Below, piece by piece: positions 1 to 8,022 of a stretch of DNA of 64,000 bases. Numbering within the stretch: the first letter of the stretch is position 1; the number at the start of each line of letters is the position of its first letter. The notes below the pieces were generated by a model, which did no database searches, was not told the DNA's origin, and saw only the letters and a list, made by a program, of their open reading frames with translations. This DNA is from an uncultured Flammeovirgaceae bacterium (GTDB lineage Bacteria > Bacteroidota > Bacteroidia > Cytophagales > Cyclobacteriaceae): positions 124,001 to 188,000 of the forward strand of contig CAKZYA010000058.1 in NCBI GenBank assembly GCA_937883755.1. Direction: 5' to 3'. The position numbers were made by a program, and so were the translations under genes.

Positions 1-216
1 TTTACTGTAGATGCCGACTACACTAATGGTAAATGGTCGGGTACAATCTATGCCGAAGATGGCAAGGGCTTTCCTGGAGCGAACATCTTGGTGGCCGGAA
101 CTACTACTGGAACCGTATCCGATCTGGATGGTAATTTCAGCTTGAATGCTAATGAGTCTAGTTACCTTGTCGTCAGTGCTGTTGGGTACGAAACGGTAAG
201 AATTGAAGGCGAATAA
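1..216 (+). CDS. C-terminal fragment with carboxypeptidase-regulatory-like (CNA-B-type) domain
   Basis: The window opens inside a reading frame that stops with TAA at 214-216, leaving 71 residues. They read as one small beta-sandwich of the carboxypeptidase-D regulatory-like type (GTIYAEDGKGFPGANILVAG, then a TTTGTVSDLDGNFSL stretch, then LVVSAVGYETVRI). In Bacteroidota this fold usually sits at the N-terminus of SusC/TonB-dependent receptors, but here it is at the extreme C-terminus, as also occurs in some membrane sensors and surface proteins. The parent protein cannot be named because its body lies upstream of the window. Domain call is firm, identity is not. Confidence 0.6.
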   Translation, partial: FTVDADYTNGKWSGTIYAEDGKGFPGANILVAGTTTGTVSDLDGNFSLNANESSYLVVSAVGYETVRIEGE

Positions 217-323
217 AAAAATAATTAGAGAGCACAAGCTACTCCTTAAGGTTGAAAGTGGTTTGTGTTCTCTATCTTACAAAGCAGCTTCATATGTTTA
301 AAAGTAAAGCTATGTAAGCAAGC

Positions 324-872
324 CTATCGCTCAATCATCACCAGTGTTTCTTCACTAACTAGATCGTATAGCTCCACCACATCAGCATTCTTCATCCGGA
401 TACAGCCATGGGAGGCGGGTTTTCCGATCAAGCCTTCTTCGGGTGTACCGTGGATGTAGATGTAGCGAGAGAAAGAATCTACTCCTGAGCCTTTATTTTT
501 ACCGGGTTCCAGTCCGGTAAGCCTTAGTATACGAGTAGTTACATCATCATCTTCCAAATCTGTATCGTCCGTATAGATTTTAGCTACTCGCCCCGTATTG
601 ATCCGGCTTCTGAATATCGTCCCGAGTGGGGCACCATCCCCGAATTTACTAATCACTTTATGTGTACCGAGTGGGGTTTTATTACTGCCTGCTTCGCTAC
701 CAATACCGTATACCGACGTAGAAACTGAGTATTGTTTTAGTGTCTGGTCGTCTTCTATCAAATAAAGCTTTTGTTCGGTTACCGATACTTTAATGAATTT
801 ATTTGGCTGTTCTTGGCTATAAGCGGATAAAGAACAAATAAGCAACCCACTGATTATTATAAATACTTTCAT
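324..872 (-). CDS. L,D-transpeptidase (YkuD family), exported
   Basis: 182 residues. A signal peptide covers about residues 1-20 (hydrophobic IIISGLLICSLSAYSQ). The YkuD catalytic signature is intact: IHGT followed by SHGCIRM at about residues 154-160, with the nucleophilic Cys157. Family members form 3-3 peptidoglycan cross-links or attach proteins to peptidoglycan in the periplasm. The small size, with no LysM or peptidoglycan-binding domain, is typical of the Bacteroidota single-domain type. It is divergent from the gene at 967, and the 94-bp gap between them holds a perfect palindrome. The exact cross-linking substrate cannot be told from sequence. Confidence 0.9.
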   Translation of the reverse strand: MKVFIIISGLLICSLSAYSQEQPNKFIKVSVTEQKLYLIEDDQTLKQYSVSTSVYGIGSEAGSNKTPLGTHKVISKFGDGAPLGTIFRSRINTGRVAKIYTDDTDLEDDDVTTRILRLTGLEPGKNKGSGVDSFSRYIYIHGTPEEGLIGKPASHGCIRMKNADVVELYDLVSEETLVMIER

Positions 873-882
873 CAGAACCTTC

Positions 883-890
883 TATCTTTG
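883..890 (+). promoter_or_regulatory. Candidate -7 promoter element (TATCTTTG)
   Basis: TATCTTTG matches the Bacteroidota sigma-70 -7 consensus TAnnTTTG and faces the acyltransferase gene at 967. No good TTTG -33 element stands at the usual 19-bp distance (only TTTC at 867-870, too close). Transcription would begin near 897, just before the palindrome at 905-932. Confidence 0.35.
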
Positions 891-904
891 GATGTGAGAC
901 TTTT

Positions 905-932
905 GTAAGAACATCATTAATGATGTTCTTAC
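905..932. promoter_or_regulatory. Perfect 28-bp palindrome in a divergent promoter region
   Basis: Two 12-bp arms (GTAAGAACATCA and its exact reverse complement) surround a central TTAA, so the whole 28 bp is self-complementary. It lies between the divergent genes starting at 872 (minus) and 967 (plus), just downstream of the candidate -7 box at 883-890. It fits an operator for a dimeric repressor or, in RNA, a hairpin in either 5' leader. There is no T-run, so a terminator is unlikely. The binding protein is unknown. Confidence 0.6.
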
Positions 933-966
933 GGTAATATCTCTACTTCAAAAACTATACAAATCT

Positions 967-1602
967 ATGAATACTAATCCGATTATTATCTTCGGAGCCA
1001 ATGGTTTAGGAAAAGCTGCTTTAGAAATTTTTCAGTCTAACGATGTAGTAGTTTATTCTTTTCTGGATGATGATGAAAAGTTACATAATACTGAAATTAA
1101 TGAAGTCACCGTCATGGGACGCACCGACGATCATGGTTTTCTCAAACTTATTGGAAAGAAATGCGACGCTTTTGTAGCAGCCGACGAACGAGAGGTAAGG
1201 AAAAATTACTTCACTATGCTGAACGAACGCCGGAAAGTAATGCCAACCAATGCTATTCACGCTCGGGCTACTATCTCTAGTAATGCCTATTTTTCTTACG
1301 GTATTTTTGCTAATGCGGGGGCAGTAGTCGGCAGCTTTGCTAAGGTAGGGCAAGGCTGTATTTTGCAGAGTAACTCCCTAGTAGACTATGAAGCAACCGT
1401 TGGTGATTTCGTGCACGTAGGAGCCGGAAGTATTGTACATGCGGGAGCCACCGTAGAAGATGATGTTTTTATCGGAGCTGGGGTAACTATCGCTGGACCA
1501 CTCACCGTTGGAAAAGGAGCCCGAATCGGCGCCGGATCAGTAGTGGTAGAACCCGTGAAAGCAGGAGCAACCGTATTTGGAAATCCAGCAAAGCCAATGT
1601 AA
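967..1602 (+). CDS. NeuD/PglD-like sugar O-acyltransferase (left-handed beta-helix)
   Basis: 211 residues. The N-terminal part is a Rossmann-like PglD_N domain starting IIIFGANGLGKAALEIF; the second half (from about residue 85) is a hexapeptide-repeat left-handed beta-helix (GAGSIVHAGATV, IGAGVTIAG, IGAGSVVVEPV) ending in FGNPAKPM, the usual C-terminal signature. Such enzymes transfer acetyl groups from acetyl-CoA to sugars for cell-surface glycans. The gene is followed after 6 bp by the nucleoside phosphorylase, so the two are probably co-transcribed although no functional link is evident. The sugar substrate is unknown. Confidence 0.85.
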   Translation: MNTNPIIIFGANGLGKAALEIFQSNDVVVYSFLDDDEKLHNTEINEVTVMGRTDDHGFLKLIGKKCDAFVAADEREVRKNYFTMLNERRKVMPTNAIHARATISSNAYFSYGIFANAGAVVGSFAKVGQGCILQSNSLVDYEATVGDFVHVGAGSIVHAGATVEDDVFIGAGVTIAGPLTVGKGARIGAGSVVVEPVKAGATVFGNPAKPM

Positions 1603-1608
1603 CCCGCG

Positions 1609-2472
1609 ATGCCAATCAGCGAAACTGACCTGATTTATCGCGAAGATGGTTCTATTTACCATCTGGGACTTCATTCTGAACAGATACCAGATTTAATATT
1701 TACCGTCGGTGATCCTGAGCGAGTTCCAATGGTTAGCCAGTACTTTGATGCGGTAGAAACGAAGGTTACTCATCGGGAATTTGTCTCGCATATCGGTCGG
1801 GTAGGAAACCGTCCAGTAATGGTAATTAGTAGTGGGATGGGCACCGACAACGTAGAAATACTAATGATCGAGCTAGATGCATTAGTCAATATTGATCGGG
1901 AAACTCGCCAACCCAAAGAAAATTTGCGTTTGTTGGCTATCATTCGTTTGGGAACCTCCGGAGCATTACAACCCGATATTCCGCTAGATAATATTTTGAT
2001 AAGTCAGGCCGCTTTTGGTCTCGATACACTGATGCAGTTCTATTCCTACAAAATGCACTCGTCTTTGCAGAAGGTTGCGGAACGACTAAAGTCTGACCTT
2101 GATTTGAAATTCACTCCTTACGCTGCCGAAGCTAACTCCAAGTTGGTAGCCTTGTTTCAGTCCCAATTTCAGGTAGGTAATACCGTGACTTGCCCAGGAT
2201 TCTACGCTCCTCAGGGGCGGCAACTAAGGTTAGCTAGCCGACAAAACCATCTTTTAGAAAAACTGATTCAGTTTCGTTCTTCAGAAGTATCGCTTGCCAA
2301 CTTGGAGATGGAAACCGCGGGTTATTATGCGTTGGGGAAGCTTTTGGGGCACCAAATGTTGAGTGTAAACGCTATTCTTGCCCATCGTTCTACTGGTAAA
2401 TTTTCAGCTAATCCTCAGAAGACCGTTGGTTTAATGATTGAGCAAGTACTGGCAAAGGTGAGTGAGTTATGA
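1609..2472 (+). CDS. Nucleoside phosphorylase (uridine phosphorylase-like)
   Basis: 287 residues of the PNP_UDP_1 family. Visible signatures are FTVGDPERVPMV near residue 32 (phosphate-binding loop), ISSGMGTDNVEI near residue 80, RLGTSGALQPDI near residue 120, and the LEMETAGYYALG segment with a ribose-binding Met-Glu near residue 231. The enzyme cleaves nucleosides phosphorolytically to base and ribose-1-phosphate for pyrimidine/purine salvage in the cytoplasm. The Bacteroidota branch is usually annotated as uridine phosphorylase; base specificity is inferred. It starts 6 bp after the acyltransferase and ends 86 bp before trxA. Confidence 0.85.
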   Translation: MPISETDLIYREDGSIYHLGLHSEQIPDLIFTVGDPERVPMVSQYFDAVETKVTHREFVSHIGRVGNRPVMVISSGMGTDNVEILMIELDALVNIDRETRQPKENLRLLAIIRLGTSGALQPDIPLDNILISQAAFGLDTLMQFYSYKMHSSLQKVAERLKSDLDLKFTPYAAEANSKLVALFQSQFQVGNTVTCPGFYAPQGRQLRLASRQNHLLEKLIQFRSSEVSLANLEMETAGYYALGKLLGHQMLSVNAILAHRSTGKFSANPQKTVGLMIEQVLAKVSEL

Positions 2473-2558
2473 AGGGGTAAGAAAAAATACATCCATTTTG
2501 ATTCGTTTTCGTACAAGCATACAGATTACAGAAATTTAATGTTTAAACAATAATTAAA

Positions 2559-2882
2559 ATGAGTAAACCATTAGAGATTACCGATAGCAATTTCAGTGAA
2601 GTAATTAATTCCGATAAGCCAGTTTTGGTAGACTTTTGGGCTGAGTGGTGTGGGCCGTGTAAAATGATTGCCCCAGTGGTAGATGAGTTGGCAAGTGATT
2701 ACGATGGCAAAGCCGTAGTAGGAAAAGTAGATGTTGACACCAATCCTGAAGTAGCGGGTAAATTCGGTATCCGTAGTATTCCTACTTTGCTAGTATTTAA
2801 AAATGGTGAAGTAGTTGATAAACAGATCGGCGCAGTAAACAAAAGTATCTTATCTCAAAAGCTAGATGCTCAGTTAGTATAA
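2559..2882 (+). CDS. trxA: Thioredoxin
   Basis: 107 residues, the standard length of a cytoplasmic thioredoxin without signal peptide. The active site WCGPCK is at residues 30-35 (Cys31, Cys34) and the cis-proline loop [10 protein letters not shown] follows near residue 73. It is the general dithiol reductant of the cytosol. It stands just ahead of the sulfite/nitrite reductase and other sulfur genes, but a 320-bp gap with a terminator separates them, so it is probably its own unit. Confidence 0.97.
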   Translation: MSKPLEITDSNFSEVINSDKPVLVDFWAEWCGPCKMIAPVVDELASDYDGKAVVGKVDVDTNPEVAGKFGIRSIPTLLVFKNGEVVDKQIGAVNKSILSQKLDAQLV

Positions 2883-2998
2883 GCGAGTTCTTACGGAGTT
2901 TTAGGCTAGACTTAATTCAAACTTCTGAATTATGACCCTAATCTTTTGAAAAGTTCGTAACAAAACGTATCATTGCATAAAGAAACTTTAATCAATGT

Positions 2999-3153
2999 TG
3001 TACCTAATGTCTAACACCAACGAGAAGCTAATGGCTGCCCAGCGCTGTGCGTGTTGGTTTTGGTGTTGTCAGATGCAATCCTTCTACGGAAAGCACTTAG
3101 GTATGCCATTAAGTTGACGGTTTATTAGCCGAAATATATTTAAAACATCTCTG
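2999..3153 (+). ncRNA. Structured 5' leader RNA (possible cis-regulator) of the siroheme reductase operon
   Basis: The 322-bp gap before the reductase folds on paper as a three-way junction. P1 pairs 3001-3007 (TACCTAA) with 3097-3103 (TTAGGTA). P2 pairs 3013-3020 (AACACCAA) with 3060-3067 (TTGGTGTT). P3 is formed by 3074-3081 and 3088-3095 (TGC/GCA and TCC/GGA around an AA/AA internal loop). GGAAAG at 3088-3093 could alternatively pair with CTTTCC at 3158-3163 inside the downstream terminator, giving an antiterminator. I do not recognise a known riboswitch class (no S-box, SAM-II, cobalamin or TPP core motifs). A free-standing small RNA ending at the terminator is the alternative. Confidence 0.4.
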
Positions 3154-3186
3154 AAGCCTTTCCAATCCGTTGGAAAGGCTTTTTTA
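3154..3186 (+). terminator. Intrinsic terminator 18 bp upstream of the reductase start codon
   Basis: A perfect 12-bp stem (3154-3165 AAGCCTTTCCAA with 3170-3181) closes a TCCG tetraloop and runs into six T residues (3180-3185). It is a textbook rho-independent terminator. Only 19 bases lie between the T-run and the ATG at 3205, too few for a separate promoter plus leader, so the reductase mRNA must read through it. That makes it a candidate attenuator rather than a plain trxA terminator. Confidence 0.8.
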
Positions 3187-3204
3187 TTACCCAATCTTCA
3201 AATC

Positions 3205-5322
3205 ATGCAGAGTTTTAGAACCGAAATTGAGAACCCCGTCGTAGAGCGCGACATTATTGATCTGGAGCGGAAAATTCGGCAGTTCCAGGAAGGAAAGATA
3301 GATGATGATCGTTTTCGTAGCCTTCGCTTGGCGCGAGGTGTATACGGTCAACGTCAGCCCGGCGTGCAAATGGTGCGGATCAAACTACCGTTTGGCCGGA
3401 TTACTCCTAAGCAGTTGCTAAGAATAGCCGATGTTTCGGATGAATACGCTAGTGGTAACTTACATCTTACTACTCGTCAGGACATTCAAATTCACTACGT
3501 AAGTCTGGATCGTACTCCCGAACTTTGGGCTGAACTGGAGAAAGATAAGATTACCCTGCGGGAAGCCTGCGGTAATACTGTTCGTAATATCACCGCTTCG
3601 GCTAAAGCTGGAATTGATCCGGAAGAACCCTTCGACGTGTCGCCTTACGCTGAGGAGATGTTTATGTACTTTTTACGAAACCCGGTTTGCCAGGAGATGG
3701 GGCGTAAGTTCAAAATTGCCTTTTCTTCCAGCGAAAAGGATTCAGCTTTCACCTTCATCCACGATATTGGAGCCATCCCGAAGGTACGAACAGTAGACGG
3801 AAAAGAAGAGCGAGGGTTTAAAGTTCTATTAGGCGGGGGATTGGGTGCTCAGCCCCATTTAGCGCAAGTAGCTTACGAGTTTTTACCCGAAGATCAGCTT
3901 ATTCCGTTTACTGAAGCAGTGCTGCGCGTATTTGATCGTCACGGCGAACGCAACAAACGTGGCAAAGCCCGAATGAAGTTCTTGCTACAATCTCTCGGTC
4001 TGGAAGAACTGATGAAGCTGGTGAAAGAAGAGTGGACGGCACTAAAAATCAAAAGCTATCCAGTAGTTACTGCTCAAATACCTGATTATCAACTTCCGGA
4101 AGATTTAAATCTGTCTGAAGCTAAAATTATTGATGAAGCGGCGTATGCTGTGTGGAAAGCCACTAATGTATTTGAACAAAAGCAAGCTGGGTTTTTCGGG
4201 GTATTTATTAAAGTACCATTGGGTGACATTAGCACATCTACTGCGCGTAAGCTAGCAACTATTATTGATTGGCTGGCTTCCGACGATATCCGAATTACCA
4301 TTAATCAGGGGCTATTGCTTCGCTACGTGCGTCCCGAAGCATTATCCGCCTTGTATACTTCGTTAAAAGGTCTGGGCTTAGCTGATCCAGGTTTTGATAG
4401 TGTGGCTGATATTACCGCTTGTCCGGGTACAGATACTTGTAATCTGGGAATCTCTAACAGTACCGGAGTTTCTTCGGCACTAGAAAAGGTCATTTTTGAA
4501 GAATACCCTGATTTAGTAAAGAATCAAGATATCAAGATAAAAATTAGTGGTTGTCCTAATTCTTGCGGGCAACATGGTATTGCCAGTATCGGATTCCACG
4601 GAAGCTCACTGAAAGACAAGCAAAAGCGAGTGGTTCCGGCACTTCAAGTACTTTTAGGCGGGGGAGTAGATGGCAACGGACAAGGGCGAGTCGCTGAAAA
4701 GCTGTTGAAGACACCGAGTAAACGTGCTCCTCAAATACTGAGGACACTATTAGACGATTACGATGAAAATCAACTCGAGGGCGAGTACTACGCAGACTAT
4801 TACCAACGGCAGGGCAAAATGTACTTTTACCATTTACTCAAGCCTCTCACTGAGTTAGACGAAGTAGCTACCGATGAATACTTTGATTGGGGACACGCTC
4901 AAGAAGATTTCAAAGTAGAAGCTGGAGTAGGAGAATGTGCTGGAGTCATTATTGACTTAGTAGCCACTCTATTCTACGAAGCGGAAGAAAAATTAGGTTG
5001 GGCCAAGGAGAACTATCAGGAACAACATTACGCTGATGCTATCTACCACGCTTACAATACCTTTGTAGTGGGAGCCAAAGCAATGTTGCTGTCTAACGAT
5101 GTAAAAACTAACACCCAAATGAGCATCATTCGTTTGTTTGATGAACACTTTGGTCAACACGAACTACTTGGGCTAACTGATTCCTTTGAGGACACCGTAC
5201 TACAATTGAATAAAGTAGAGCCTAGTGCTGATTTTGCAAAAGCGTACTTGCAACAAGCTCAAGACTTTTTAGAAAAGGTTCAGCAGGTGCGTCAAGAGCA
5301 ACTTACGGTTTCGGGGTCATGA
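3205..5322 (+). CDS. Siroheme [4Fe-4S] sulfite/nitrite reductase with C-terminal HEPN domain
   Basis: 705 residues. Two ferredoxin-like half domains alternate with two siroheme/4Fe-4S domains (roughly 50-115, 130-275, 325-390, 400-550). The cluster ligands are intact: CPGTDTC gives Cys406 and Cys412, SGCPNSCG gives Cys450 and Cys454. About residues 560-705 form a helical extension of the HEPN type, which makes this protein longer than ordinary one-subunit sulfite reductases (about 550-600). It performs the six-electron reduction of sulfite to sulfide or nitrite to ammonium. The next gene, overlapping by 4 bp, makes the siroheme precursor. MetZ, OsmC and rhodanese nearby favour sulfite, the adjacent ammonium transporter keeps nitrite open. 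A terminator in the leader implies attenuation control. Confidence 0.88.
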   Translation: MQSFRTEIENPVVERDIIDLERKIRQFQEGKIDDDRFRSLRLARGVYGQRQPGVQMVRIKLPFGRITPKQLLRIADVSDEYASGNLHLTTRQDIQIHYVSLDRTPELWAELEKDKITLREACGNTVRNITASAKAGIDPEEPFDVSPYAEEMFMYFLRNPVCQEMGRKFKIAFSSSEKDSAFTFIHDIGAIPKVRTVDGKEERGFKVLLGGGLGAQPHLAQVAYEFLPEDQLIPFTEAVLRVFDRHGERNKRGKARMKFLLQSLGLEELMKLVKEEWTALKIKSYPVVTAQIPDYQLPEDLNLSEAKIIDEAAYAVWKATNVFEQKQAGFFGVFIKVPLGDISTSTARKLATIIDWLASDDIRITINQGLLLRYVRPEALSALYTSLKGLGLADPGFDSVADITACPGTDTCNLGISNSTGVSSALEKVIFEEYPDLVKNQDIKIKISGCPNSCGQHGIASIGFHGSSLKDKQKRVVPALQVLLGGGVDGNGQGRVAEKLLKTPSKRAPQILRTLLDDYDENQLEGEYYADYYQRQGKMYFYHLLKPLTELDEVATDEYFDWGHAQEDFKVEAGVGECAGVIIDLVATLFYEAEEKLGWAKENYQEQHYADAIYHAYNTFVVGAKAMLLSNDVKTNTQMSIIRLFDEHFGQHELLGLTDSFEDTVLQLNKVEPSADFAKAYLQQAQDFLEKVQQVRQEQLTVSGS

Positions 5323-6104
5323 GTAAAGTGTTATTAACCGCTACGATGAATAAAATACCTCGACTCACGCTAGTAGGTGCCGGGCCGGGTGATCCGGAAC
5401 TAATCACGCTCAAGGGAATGCGGACTTTGCAAGAAGCTGATATCGTACTATACGATGCTTTGGCGAATGAAGAACTACTAAAGCATGCTCGACCGGACGT
5501 TCCTAGGATTTACGTGGGAAAACGGGGAGGTGGTAAGTATAAATCTCAGGAGGAAATTAATGAGCTAATTGTTCACTGTGCTAGACACTATGGTCACGTG
5601 GTGCGGTTGAAGGGGGGAGATCCCTACATTTTTGGGCGAGGGCATGAGGAGCAAACTTACGCCGAATCCTATGACATAGCCGTTTCGATAGTGCCGGGTA
5701 TTAGTTCAGTGTATTCAGTTCCAGCTTTACAATCCATTCCGCTCACTCGTCGGGGGATAAGTGAGAGCTTCTGGGTAATTACTGGAACAACCCGCCACGG
5801 TTCATTATCGAAGGATGTTGCATTGGCAGCTCAGTCAACCGCTACAGTGGTCATTTTGATGGGAATGCGCCAACTGAGTAAAATTCAGGCAGTATTTGAA
5901 AACTACGGACAGTTTGATACTCCGGTAGCTATCATCCAAAATGGCTCTCTACCTGAAGAAAAGATAGGAATAGCCACCGTTAGCACAATGACCGAAATGG
6001 TAATCGAAGAGCGTTTGGGTGCTCCAGCCATAATTGTAATTGGGGAAGTGGTGCGAGAGCATAAAGTCCCTGCCTGGCTCAAAAAAGCCGTACAATATGC
6101 CTAA
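5319..6104 (+). CDS. cobA: Uroporphyrinogen-III C-methyltransferase
   Basis: 261 residues of the tetrapyrrole methylase family. The N-terminal VGAGPGDPELITLKG loop, the DIVLYDALAN segment, the VVRLKGGDPYIFGRG motif and the VPGISSVYSVPA motif are all present. It uses S-adenosylmethionine to make precorrin-2, the entry to siroheme. Its start overlaps the reductase stop by 4 bp (ATGA), so the two are translationally coupled; a second in-frame ATG at 5346 is an alternative start nearer the usual N-terminus. No precorrin-2 dehydrogenase/ferrochelatase gene is present in the window, so siroheme completion relies on a gene elsewhere. Confidence 0.92.
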   Translation: MSKVLLTATMNKIPRLTLVGAGPGDPELITLKGMRTLQEADIVLYDALANEELLKHARPDVPRIYVGKRGGGKYKSQEEINELIVHCARHYGHVVRLKGGDPYIFGRGHEEQTYAESYDIAVSIVPGISSVYSVPALQSIPLTRRGISESFWVITGTTRHGSLSKDVALAAQSTATVVILMGMRQLSKIQAVFENYGQFDTPVAIIQNGSLPEEKIGIATVSTMTEMVIEERLGAPAIIVIGEVVREHKVPAWLKKAVQYA

Positions 6105-6428
6105 ATTTTTGTTTCAGAGTTTAATAATCTATTACGTAAGCCAATTTTTGAATAGATAATTAGTGAAAAACTATAATTGTTTATATAAAATATAATATTT
6201 ATTTAATAAAGTTGGTTTTTCTGCCTAATATTCTTTGGAAGAACTAAGCTCTACTACATTATATCGAAGTAGAATAAGTACGTTTTACCAATAAAATTTG
6301 CTGACTTTCTTACAAGCAACACAGTTTTCTTACTCCATTAATGAATAGTGCTTTCATCTAGAATTGTCTGAATAGCATTCCTTGAGTGATCTTTGCCGCA
6401 GGTAGGTGTCTAAAAATTACTTCAAAGA
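6105..6428. other. Intergenic region upstream of amt, no gene seen
   Basis: 324 bp of AT-rich sequence with no credible reading frame and no strong hairpin. The only signal I can support is a promoter-like pair near its end: TTG at 6364-6366 and GATCTTTG at 6388-6395, a one-mismatch fit to TAnnTTTG, spaced about 21 bp and placed 33 bp upstream of the amt start. I found no sigma-54-type GG/GC element. Confidence 0.35.
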
Positions 6429-7745
6429 ATGCAACAATTAGAAAATGAAACTACTGCTAATTCTTTAATATCTTCTCTAGACTTTAGTATTGATGCCCTT
6501 TGGGTATTAATTGCGGCCGCTTTAGTGTTTTTAATGCAAGCCGGTTTTAAGAGTCTGGAAGTGGGTATGGTTCGTCGGCATCAAGTGGCCGCCGTAGCTA
6601 TGAAAAATATGGTAGACTGGACGGTAGGCTCAATCATATTCTTTATAGTAGGATTTGGTCTCATGTTCGGACACTCGCTAGAGGGTTTTCTTGGAACTGA
6701 TTTATTTCTTCCTTCAAATTGGAATGCTGAAGGCAGTCATCCGCTAGGGCCAGTCTTCTTTATGTTTCAGTTAGCTTTTGTCGGTACTGCTATCACTATC
6801 GTGTCGGGTTCAATGTCGGAACGAACGGGCTTTATTCCTTATTTAACGGCCTCGGTGATTATTGCTCTGGTGATCTATCCAGTATTTGGTCATTGGGTGT
6901 GGGGAAACCTGTTTTTTGAGGATAATGCTGCCTGGCTAGCTGATTTAGGCTTTATTGATTTTGCAGGTGCTACTGTAGTTCATTCAGTAGGAGCTTGGGT
7001 TTCTCTAGCTGGATTAAAGCTACTGGGCCCTCGATTAGGGCGTTACGATCATGCTGGAAATCTTCGGGAATTTGAGCCTAATAGCATTCCAATGGCCGTC
7101 ATGGGGGTATTTATCTTATGGTTTGGCTGGTGGGGCTTTAATGGAGGTAGTACCTTGGCATTTGGTACTGATGTGGGAGTAATCATATTGAATACAAACT
7201 TGGCGGGAGCTGCCGCAGCGCTGGTAGCTTACTTACACTCATTTGTTTTTCAAAACAAAGCTAATATCTACGAAAAGATGCTGGGTGGAGCTTTAGGAGG
7301 GTTGGTTGCCATCACGGCTTCTCCTCATATACAAACTCCACTTACATCGCTAGCTATTGGGGCTATCGCAGGAGTTATCCATAATCTGAGCTTTGACATG
7401 CTCACCAAGAAGTGGAAGATTGATGACGCCGTAGGAGCAATTCCAGTTCATGGCTTTTGTGGGATATTCGGAACGTTAGCGGTAGCGCTATTTGCCCCGG
7501 CTGAAACACTACCGAACGGTCGTCTTACTCAATTTGGAGTACAGTTAATAGGAGTGGTTACTTGTTTTATTTGGGCAGGAGGTATTGGCTACGCTATGTT
7601 TTATCTGCTAAAGAAAACCGTTGGGCTGCGGGTTTCACCCGATGAAGAACGGAAAGGAATTATGCTATACCATGTAAAGGAAGAAGAATCTGAGAGCGAT
7701 CCTTCGGACGAGGAGCTTCTGGAGCTGATGAAAGAAATGAACTAA
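6429..7745 (+). CDS. amt: Ammonium transporter (first copy)
   Basis: 438 residues, Amt/MEP/Rh family, about eleven membrane helices. The pore histidines are visible in GATVVHSVGAW and IPVHGFCGIFG, and the family signature FGWWGFNGGS is present. It conducts NH4+/NH3 across the inner membrane. The C-terminal cytoplasmic tail (about the last 45 residues) is acidic and ends SDEELLELMKEMN, which differs from the second copy at 23025. Unlike that copy it has no adjacent P-II gene; instead a small unknown gene follows after 11 bp. Co-location with the reductase and cobA would fit nitrite assimilation, but that is inference. Confidence 0.93.
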   Translation: MQQLENETTANSLISSLDFSIDALWVLIAAALVFLMQAGFKSLEVGMVRRHQVAAVAMKNMVDWTVGSIIFFIVGFGLMFGHSLEGFLGTDLFLPSNWNAEGSHPLGPVFFMFQLAFVGTAITIVSGSMSERTGFIPYLTASVIIALVIYPVFGHWVWGNLFFEDNAAWLADLGFIDFAGATVVHSVGAWVSLAGLKLLGPRLGRYDHAGNLREFEPNSIPMAVMGVFILWFGWWGFNGGSTLAFGTDVGVIILNTNLAGAAAALVAYLHSFVFQNKANIYEKMLGGALGGLVAITASPHIQTPLTSLAIGAIAGVIHNLSFDMLTKKWKIDDAVGAIPVHGFCGIFGTLAVALFAPAETLPNGRLTQFGVQLIGVVTCFIWAGGIGYAMFYLLKKTVGLRVSPDEERKGIMLYHVKEEESESDPSDEELLELMKEMN

Positions 7746-7756
7746 TCAATTAACCC

Positions 7757-8011
7757 ATGAACATAAGCAATAACGATACGAATATCGCTCAGGTAGCTAT
7801 CAAAAACTCAGAAACGGATTATCAGATTATTACTTTGCATGAGTTTCTGAAAAAAGGATCTTCCGAGCGTACATCTTTGGTGCTGGGTAAGAAAGCCGAG
7901 TTCATCGATTTTGAGGGAAACAAAATTAACTTGTTAGAAGCCCTAAAATCAATCACTGAGCTAATCAAAAAACTTCGCTCTGAGGGTACATTGGTGGACT
8001 CTATGAGATAA
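7757..8011 (+). CDS. Small unknown protein encoded directly after amt
   Basis: 84 residues, no signal peptide, no membrane segment, soluble and charged. I do not recognise a family. It starts 11 bp after the ammonium transporter and is almost certainly co-transcribed with it, the place normally held by a P-II protein. The sequence has a beta-rich first half (QIITLHEFLKKGS) and an amphipathic helix near residues 55-75 (LLEALKSITELIKKLRSEG). A role linked to transport regulation is only a guess from position. The frame is credible: correct spacing, ATG start, stop just before the convergent metZ. Confidence 0.55.
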   Translation: MNISNNDTNIAQVAIKNSETDYQIITLHEFLKKGSSERTSLVLGKKAEFIDFEGNKINLLEALKSITELIKKLRSEGTLVDSMR

Positions 8012-8022
8012 AAGCGTAACTG

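Noticed and set aside
3001-3103. Known riboswitch classes (TPP, SAM-I, SAM-II, cobalamin, fluoride) for the reductase leader
   Set aside because: A GGAAAGC string recalls the 3' end of TPP aptamers, but the CUGAGA core and other invariant segments of these classes are absent, so only an unclassified leader is reported.
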